Shown here: positions 57,569 through 64,000 of the stretch, piece by piece
Layout of the letters: the number at the start of each line of letters is the position of its first letter
How positions within the stretch are numbered: position 1 is the first letter of the stretch
Notes under the pieces: model-generated
Databases searched by the model: none
What the model was told of the DNA's origin: nothing
The model's input: only the letters and a program-made list of their open reading frames with translations
Source: Artocarpus heterophyllus
Taxonomy: Eukaryota; Streptophyta; Magnoliopsida; Rosales; Moraceae
Direction: 5' to 3'
Assembly: GCA_025403435.1 (NCBI GenBank)
Contig: CM046338.1
Span: 21,350,392 to 21,414,391 of the forward strand
DNA length: 64,000 bases
Position numbers and translations under genes: made by a program

Positions 57569-59561
57569 TGTTGGAAAAATAATACGTAGTGAAATTTTAA
57601 TTTTTTTTATATCAGATTATTTTCTATAACACAAGTTTGACACACTATATGTATAAATTAACCAGATCTTACCAACCTCGTAAATGCAGAAAAGCTCCCA
57701 CAATTCGTGAAGAGTATAACGTTCTAGAAGAGCCTTAACCAACTGGTTTTTCTTTGCTATTCTATATCCACGATCAGAGTGCATGTGGGCGCACGTCGTT
57801 CAGCCTTTCCTGGTGACTCTGCTTACAACCAATCAAGAAATACCTAAAGTTATAGTTCATGATTTGTGAACAACAGCTTTCGAGGGAGTTACAGAGTCTC
57901 ACTCTAGATTTTTCAACTGATCTAAATAACTTACGAGACTTTCTCCCCTTGTATAGAGGTCAGGCACATGAGTCAATCCTTATTAGATAAGGCCTCAAAA
58001 ATTCGAATCAGAATCAAATCAGGATCAATATCTAATAAATTCGTGTGAAAACACGTGATCCATTTATCGCCAGGTCGACAGGTTGAACTAACTCCATCGG
58101 CAGGCCAAACTTAAAGATCGGCTTACCGAACTTGCAATAAATGATCCCTACGAATCTTTATTTCCCACCCGAGATTCTTGGGACAGAGCCTTAGTTTTAA
58201 TTCAAATAACCTAATAGAGAAGTTATCTGATTAAAATAGTTATATCTAGATAATCTCTAGGAAAATAAGTATTCCTAATAATTCAACAAGTTTATCTTGA
58301 ATTAATTTATTCAAAATTAATTCAACCGATAAATAGACATGAATTATCTGATCCCGATAATTCAACGAGTATATCTTGAATTAATTTTTCACATAATTAA
58401 TTCAACTGATAAACAAATATGAATTATTTGATCCTATCGAATTTCAACCAATCTAATAATTTGACACAAGTCACCAATTGTTGGAAAAACACACTGTATC
58501 GTTATAGGATTTATTATAAGCTAGCAAAAGGGACCTGATGAACCTATACAGTTCAAGCTCTCGATAATTATGAAACCCAATATCCTAGATATATATTTCA
58601 TAATTATCAACTCTAACGCTACTCCACTAAAAGCTTAGAGTTGCACTCTCGAACTATATAGAATTACAAAGCCTATATAGCTAAGTCTCCATGAGATATC
58701 ATAATATGTCGTACCTCTATAGGATTATTCATAATCGGCTTAAGGATAAATTCTGTGTTACCTTCCTGATTATTTTACCTTACGTTTCATTATCTCACCA
58801 TCAGAAAACTTACCATCCAAAGATGGTATACTATTCAGTTACACCTATGTATCCAAATGGTTGAGTGCTTCAGTTTTCTAATTACAGATAATGCATATAA
58901 GAGGATATCAACTACTCTCAAAGAGGAGCTATGGATTCCATATCTATGAATAATAAGTCTATACTATCAAGAGTCATACTTCCAACGTATCGGCATGCGT
59001 ACCAACATAAAATGTGGATGTCACCCTTTGGTACATCAAAAGACATAAGTCAAGACAACGGGCCCACTATCTATCTCAGGATTAAGATATAATACAAATG
59101 ATTGTCTAAAGTGAATCGATTTGCCGAGACAAAATTATTAATCCAAATCAATTCACTTTATGTCCAGATCCAACATATCGTCACCTATGACAATGTGTCA
59201 ATGTTTCTATTCGCGAAGTCCACCTCCGATGGCCAAGACAAACCATCTCCTGATAGGAATATAGACAACATAATAATCTTTGCATGAATAAAGTACCCAA
59301 CTTTATTCTCTTGATAACGAATCTTATGATTTAGAACACTACCTTAAAAGTCGTGTCTTTCGCATAATCTGTCTATCATATGCCTAATTCTTAAAGGTTT
59401 AGACCGACAGTATCATACTTTTGCTTGCATATCATACATTCAATAAATATAAACGTAAAGAGGACAAGTTTTGGTATATAAATAATAAATAATCCTTTAT
59501 TAATAAAAATTTCTCCAAAAACATATTACATTTTTACTTCTTAGGGCATGTTCGTCTAACA
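57569..59561 (-). repeat. copia-2 solo LTR (1,993 bp)
   Basis: Starts TGTTGGAAAAATAATACG and ends GTCTAACA, with no internal region. It aligns along its full length with 34381-36387. GGAGC before it and AGAGC after it (59562-59566) look like a 5-bp duplication with one change. It contains a GGCCGA-type block at 58068-58135. Confidence 0.9.
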
Positions 59562-61140
59562 AGAGCCACAAACAACAACAAAAAGCTACATGTTCAAACT
59601 TCAATGATTCCAACAATATATGTATTAACCCTCCTTAACATATATATTTTTTAAATCCTTAACAACAATGAATAATGAATAAAGAAAAGATGATGGTGGT
59701 TATCTTTGTATTCTCTCTTATAGATATGTTATTATATTTTTGTATTAACCTTCCTAACATTTAGGGGGCAAAAAAAAAAAAAAAAAACCTTTCTTAACGA
59801 TAATGAATGAAGAAAAGAGGATAGTAACATTTCTCTTCTCTCTTAAATATTACTATATTTCTTCTTCCTCTTTACCAAAATTTTAAAAAAATAATAAAAG
59901 TAAAAAGTAATATTCTCACCTCACACGTTTAACTAACATGATGTCAATTCTTAGATGTTTAAAAGGTAGATCAAGCTTAATTCTTTTTTTTTTTCCCTTT
60001 TGAAAACCTAACCATAATATTGTAGGCATATAATAAGTTATTCATGTTTGTTGAATTGGAATTTTCCAAGTGTGCCATGATGACACCAATAAATTGTTCA
60101 ATAGATCGGGTGTATCAAGTTAGTAACCTTATATGATACATTCGTTGAATAATACTTGAGATTTGGATTGTTTATTAATAATATTTTGTCCTAATCATAA
60201 TAATTACCATAAATACTTTGCCTAAATTCGCCTTCATTAATCCATCTTAAAAAATCTCCTACATTAAGACTTAAAACAATATTAATACTTCACCTAAAAA
60301 AACAATATTAATATCAGGGCCAAATGACCTAACTATATTTGTTGAATCAAAATATGGTTTTAAGTTGTAAATATTCTATAAATGGCTCACAATAATTTAT
60401 TAAAATAATTATTATGAAATTATATAGTAAAATGTAACATTATTAAAATAATTACTATGTAATTACGAACATTTTTGAAATATTTTAAAAATGGTTCAAT
60501 ATTGAATTTCACCACAATAGAGTCCAACTTTTTCCTTGTTTTTAATATATTACAAAATATATATACTGAACAAAGAGCCAATATAGTTGGAAATTGAATA
60601 AAAAGTTGTTAAAATTTTTATAAATGTATGTCTATTAAAAAGAAAAGAAGAATATATAATTAAAAATCATAATATTATTTTAAAAAAATTGATTAGTTCT
60701 TTTGTGATATTTAAAACAAAAGAAGAATTTGATTAGATTACGTATACATTAGGTTGGCAATAAAAGTTATGATACGACGACATGAATGATATTTTGCGAT
60801 TTAGTGTCAAAAATTAAGCCACATGTCATTTTCTTGTCAACCCAAACTTGATTTGTCCAAAAACGTTCATATTTGTGTCAACCCACTTGATATTAAATTG
60901 ACACTAAATTGACCTATAGGTTATTAGTCTATTATTTTTTTAAAAAATTTTGCTCTAGTATATATAGTATCAATAAATTGACACTAAATTAGATATGTTT
61001 GTAGTATAAAAGTGATTTAATTTTGAGAAAATATGTATTTTATGTCACTTTTATATAGTGTTGATGCATAAATTATAAATTTAAAGTTATTAAATATAAT
61101 GGGTTGATTGAAGGTCACGTGTTACATATATCATGGGTTA
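59562..61140. other. AT-rich intergenic stretch, no gene seen
   Basis: Poly(A) near 59770-59787 and several AT-rich runs. No frame, RNA gene or element end was recognised. Confidence 0.5.
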
Positions 61141-61895
61141 GGGCCGTATCAAGATGGGTCGTGTTAATGTCAATATTTCCTAATCTGTTCGTGTCATGAG
61201 TCATGTTAATGTTGAGATATTTTCTACATGTTTGAGCTTCAACTTGATACAAACATGATCATTAACACGAATTGTCACCCCTATTATACATATGTACATA
61301 AATATATTTTAGTATAATGTATTTTTTATTGATAGATATTGGTCAGTTGAATAATTTTATTGTATTTTTTAAGTTGGAATTTCATTTCACTACTAATAAA
61401 AAAATGGGTCACAATAAAAAAAAAAAAACCATCTAGGCATAGCATTACATCAAGAAAAATAAGTACTAAAAGAAGTAAAAGCAAATTTTGCAAGGTAATG
61501 GGCAAGCCCATTGGCCACCTTAGAGTATGCAGAAACATCAGTGCATTTGGTTTGGAGACATAATGCACAAAAGTCTCTGATCATAGGTCCTTCCAAACCA
61601 CTAAAAATTTTGTTAGAAACTTCATGGTCAACATTGGCAGCATCCGTTTCAATGTTATGCCCCTTTTTGACAGCAATACGTTTAGTCTGCTGGGGAGAGA
61701 CACAATGGACAATCTTCTTATCAAAAGCTCCTCAAACAACACATTCCGAGTCATGAAATAACCTTCCAACACATTTAATTTAAGAACAACCTTCTTCGTG
61801 GGTGCCAAGAAACGTTCTTGCCCTTCTTACTCTTTGGGCCTTCAACCAAGTTGTTTACTTGGCATTTTTGGAACTCATAAAGCCAAAAACCAACA
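61141..61895 (-). pseudogene. LINE RNase H (RVT_3) fragment, duplicate copy A
   Basis: The minus strand reads KKVVLKLNV, then CALCLQTKCTDVSAYSKVANGLAHYLAK, blocks of the RVT_3 RNase H. Compared with copy B it lacks about 35 bases (equivalent to 62524-62562). The outer part, 61141-61320, is non-coding and also duplicated. Confidence 0.7.
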
Positions 61896-62690
61896 AGCCC
61901 ATATCAAGACAGGTTGTGTTAATATCAAGATTTTTTATTCTGTTTGTGTCATGTGTCATGTTAATGTTGAGATATTTTCTACATGTTTGAGCTTTAACTT
62001 GATACGAACATGATCTGTCAACACGAATTGCTATTCTTATTATACGTACGTACATACATATGTTTTACTATAATTTATTTTTTATTGATAGATATTGGTC
62101 AGTTAGATTATTTTATTGTATTTTTTAAGTTGGAATTTCATTTCACTACTAATAAAAAAATGGGTCACAACAAATAAAAAACCATCTAGACATAGCATTA
62201 CATCAAGAAAAATAAGTATTAGAAGAAGTAAAAGCAAATTTTGCAAGGAAATGGGCAAGCCCATTGGCCTCCTTAGAGTATCCAGAAACATCAGTGCATT
62301 TGGTTTGCAGACATAAAGCACAAAAGTTTCCGATCATAGGTCTTTTCAAACCACTAGAAAATTTGTTAGAAAGTTCATGGGCAACATTGGCAGCATCCGT
62401 TTCAATGTTATGCCCCTCTTTGATAGCAATATGTTTAGTCTAGTGGGGAGAGACACAATGGACAATCTTCTTAGCAAAAGCTCCTCAAACAACACATTCC
62501 GAGTCATGAAATAACCCTCCAATGGAGAAATTATCAATATCTGCAACAACAGACGCATCCACATTTAATTTAAGAACAATCTTCTTCGTGGGCGCCAAGA
62601 AACGCTCTTGACCTTCTTACTCTTTGGGCCTTCAACCAAGCTGTTTACTTGGCATTTTTGGAACTCATAAAGCCAAAAACTAACAAACTC
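61896..62690 (-). pseudogene. LINE RNase H (RVT_3) fragment, duplicate copy B
   Basis: A tandem copy of 61141-61895. On the minus strand it reads LKLNVDASVVADIDNFSIGG (the first catalytic Asp in VDAS), IETDAANVAHELSN and SGYSKEANGLAHFLAK, which is the order of RVT_3. Stops interrupt it. It is continuous with the zf-RVT part to its right. Confidence 0.75.
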
Positions 62691-63070
62691 AATGGTCTCC
62701 ACGGATTCCTTTTCTTATGAGTCGTGCACCAGGGCATTACGTCCCCTCCATAACGACCATGCAATTACATAGGAAACCTCCATATCTGAGTTTGTAAGAT
62801 TGTCCATCAGTGATAAGCAAGCCCCCCCTAGAGCCTAATGATTATACGAACTAGTCACTCTCTCCAAAACCAAATTAGCCCAACAATTCTTAACAAAACC
62901 ACACTCCCAAAGGACATGGAAAGTGGCCTCTGTGTTATTTTTGCACTGTAGGCAAAAATCTCGTAGTCAATGCCTCTCCTCCTCAATTTTGCTTTTGTTA
63001 AAAGATCCTCAATAACAGCTCTTCACATGAAAACCTTAACATTCCTTGCTTTTCACAAGAACCTCGACCA
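62691..63070 (-). pseudogene. LINE zf-RVT (zinc-binding) remnant
   Basis: On the minus strand NVKVFM, AVIEDLLTKAKLRRRGID, FCLQCKNNTEATFHVLWEC and FVKNCWANLVLERV follow in order. This is the zf-RVT domain that precedes RNase H in plant LINE-like ORF2 proteins. Stops are present. Confidence 0.78.
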
Positions 63071-63078
63071 CTTCTTTT

Positions 63079-63337
63079 TGTTGGAAAAAAATGGTTAACA
63101 ACCATTGTGAGGAGCCATTTTGAGGCATAATTTTGAGTGGGACCTACTTTGTAAAAGTGACGGATCTTGGTGGATTTGTGTTCTCTATCACGTAGAGATC
63201 GAAATCATATATCTATATGCTAAAAATGATAATTGGGTGAATGAGAAATTGATGTTTAAAATATACCTATTGACGTTTGGATTTTGTTAGGAAAAGCCTA
63301 AATATGAAGCTCCACATTTGTTAGGCATTAAAGCTTA
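63079..63337 (+). repeat. copia-1 LTR fragment (5' part)
   Basis: Starts TGTTGGAAAAAAATGG and follows 4230-4490 in order (GAGGAGCCATTTTGAG, GATCGAAATCATATAT, TTAAAGCTT). It ends near 63337, so the 3' half is absent. It abuts the LINE remnant. Confidence 0.85.
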
Positions 63338-63548
63338 TTATGGTTCTTAATAGGTTGCACTTTTATGCTTGGGTAAGATGTTGTACCTAAGAGGCTCTCT
63401 CATGCGCAAAAGGGGACGCTCATGCCGGATTTGTTGAGCTTGCCTTGCGCAAGCTACATAGGGCCATCTTTCCTACTAAGTTTCCAGAACCAATCTACTA
63501 TCTAACCAACTTAGATAACCTCATTTCTCAAGTAGATACTTTGCCATA
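63338..63548. other. no gene seen
   Basis: Short unrecognised stretch between two LTR sequences. Confidence 0.4.
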
Positions 63549-64000
63549 TGTTGGGGGTAAAAATAGCATTGGATGATGTCAATTGGGCAGGCCGACTGGA
63601 GATGGTGAGTCGGTGGTAGCTAATAATCGACTAAAGACATGTAGGACCCACATAAAATCAATTATGAAGACCAAATCAATCAAATATGTTGGATAAAAAG
63701 CAACCTCAAGCCAAATAAGAAAACAAGCAAATAGAAAAGTCAACTAGAAGTAAATAAGGAAGTTACTCCTTCATTGATCAACTTAAAATTAGCTCCAGAA
63801 TTAGGCAAATAGGAGGCCTACTTTATAAATATGGGATTGATCACATGAATGAAACATCTTTGTACTCTAGGCATTCACGCTTTCTCTCTCTAATTTCTCT
63901 TTCTAAATCTTGTCCTCTCTCTCTTCTATTCTCTATCACCTAGATTATTATAGTATTTAATCATATAGTGAAACCCTAAGACCCTATAGTAGATGTAGCC
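63549..64000 (+). repeat. start of another LTR, runs off the window
   Basis: TGTTGGGGGTAAAAATAG could be an LTR start. TTATAAATATGG at 63822-63833 is a likely TATA box, followed by a CT-rich leader, and the window ends in a GATGTAGCC block often seen near LTR ends. The other end is not visible. A GGCAGGCCGAC motif at 63589 recalls the minisatellite of the other LTRs. Confidence 0.45.

Noticed and set aside
1..64000. tRNA, rRNA, riboswitch or bacterial operon features
   Set aside because: No cloverleaf with a recognisable T-loop, no rRNA blocks and no tightly packed co-directional genes were seen. The primer-binding sites match tRNA-Met only as short complements.

Overview
This window is nuclear DNA from a flowering plant, most likely a eudicot. 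It is AT-rich, gene-poor and dominated by nested retrotransposons. The signs are intron-split plant gene remnants with GT/AG junctions, a nuclear gene for a plastid enzyme, Ty1-copia and Ty3-gypsy elements, LINE RNase H/zf-RVT fragments, a CACTA-type end and small inverted-repeat elements. I saw no operons, rRNA, tRNA or CRISPR. I cannot fix the family of the plant from the sequence.

Layout. 1-4744: 3' part of a decayed copia element (copia-1, + strand) ending in a 515-bp LTR. 5225-5486: first exon (- strand) of a probable plastid FHA-domain protein, with its other exons missing on the copia side. 5770-7560: a long inverted-repeat element. 8395-9750 (-): the one apparently intact gene, an intronless geranylgeranyl-diphosphate reductase (CHLP-like). 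A 280-bp GC-rich hairpin lies 295 bp upstream of its start. 10454-12692 (-): a three-exon GDSL esterase/lipase pseudogene. 13563-17735: long hairpin elements, a copia-2 LTR fragment and a MITE.

17736-26724: complete but decayed Ty3-gypsy element (gypsy-1, +) with GACAT target duplications. 27577-29679: CACTA end and a 5'-truncated gypsy LTR. 30010-33100: 69-bp coding-length repeats and a decayed minus-strand gene that may be of the plant 'gypsy-type transposase domain' class. 33683-34295: solo LTR. 34381-42774: copia-2 (-), decayed, with an unusual leader that carries a repeated CCCCTAG hairpin motif. 42775-45632: copia-1 fragment split by a solo LTR, then LTR-like sequence.

45633-54659: the youngest insertion, gypsy-2 (-), with GGTCC target duplications, nearly identical LTRs and one 1,530-codon gag-pol frame broken by only three stop codons. 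54660-64000: MITE, LINE 3' end with poly(A), a copia-2 solo LTR, AT-rich sequence, a tandemly duplicated LINE C-terminal fragment, a copia-1 LTR fragment, and an LTR running off the window.

The only likely host function still working is the CHLP-like enzyme, which saturates the geranylgeranyl chain for phytol, chlorophyll and tocopherol synthesis. Everything else is best read as layers of insertion. I found no convincing new multi-gene system. The most unusual structures are the CCCCTAG hairpin leader of copia-2, the GGCCGA minisatellite shared by copia and gypsy LTRs, and the GC-rich hairpin upstream of the CHLP-like gene.
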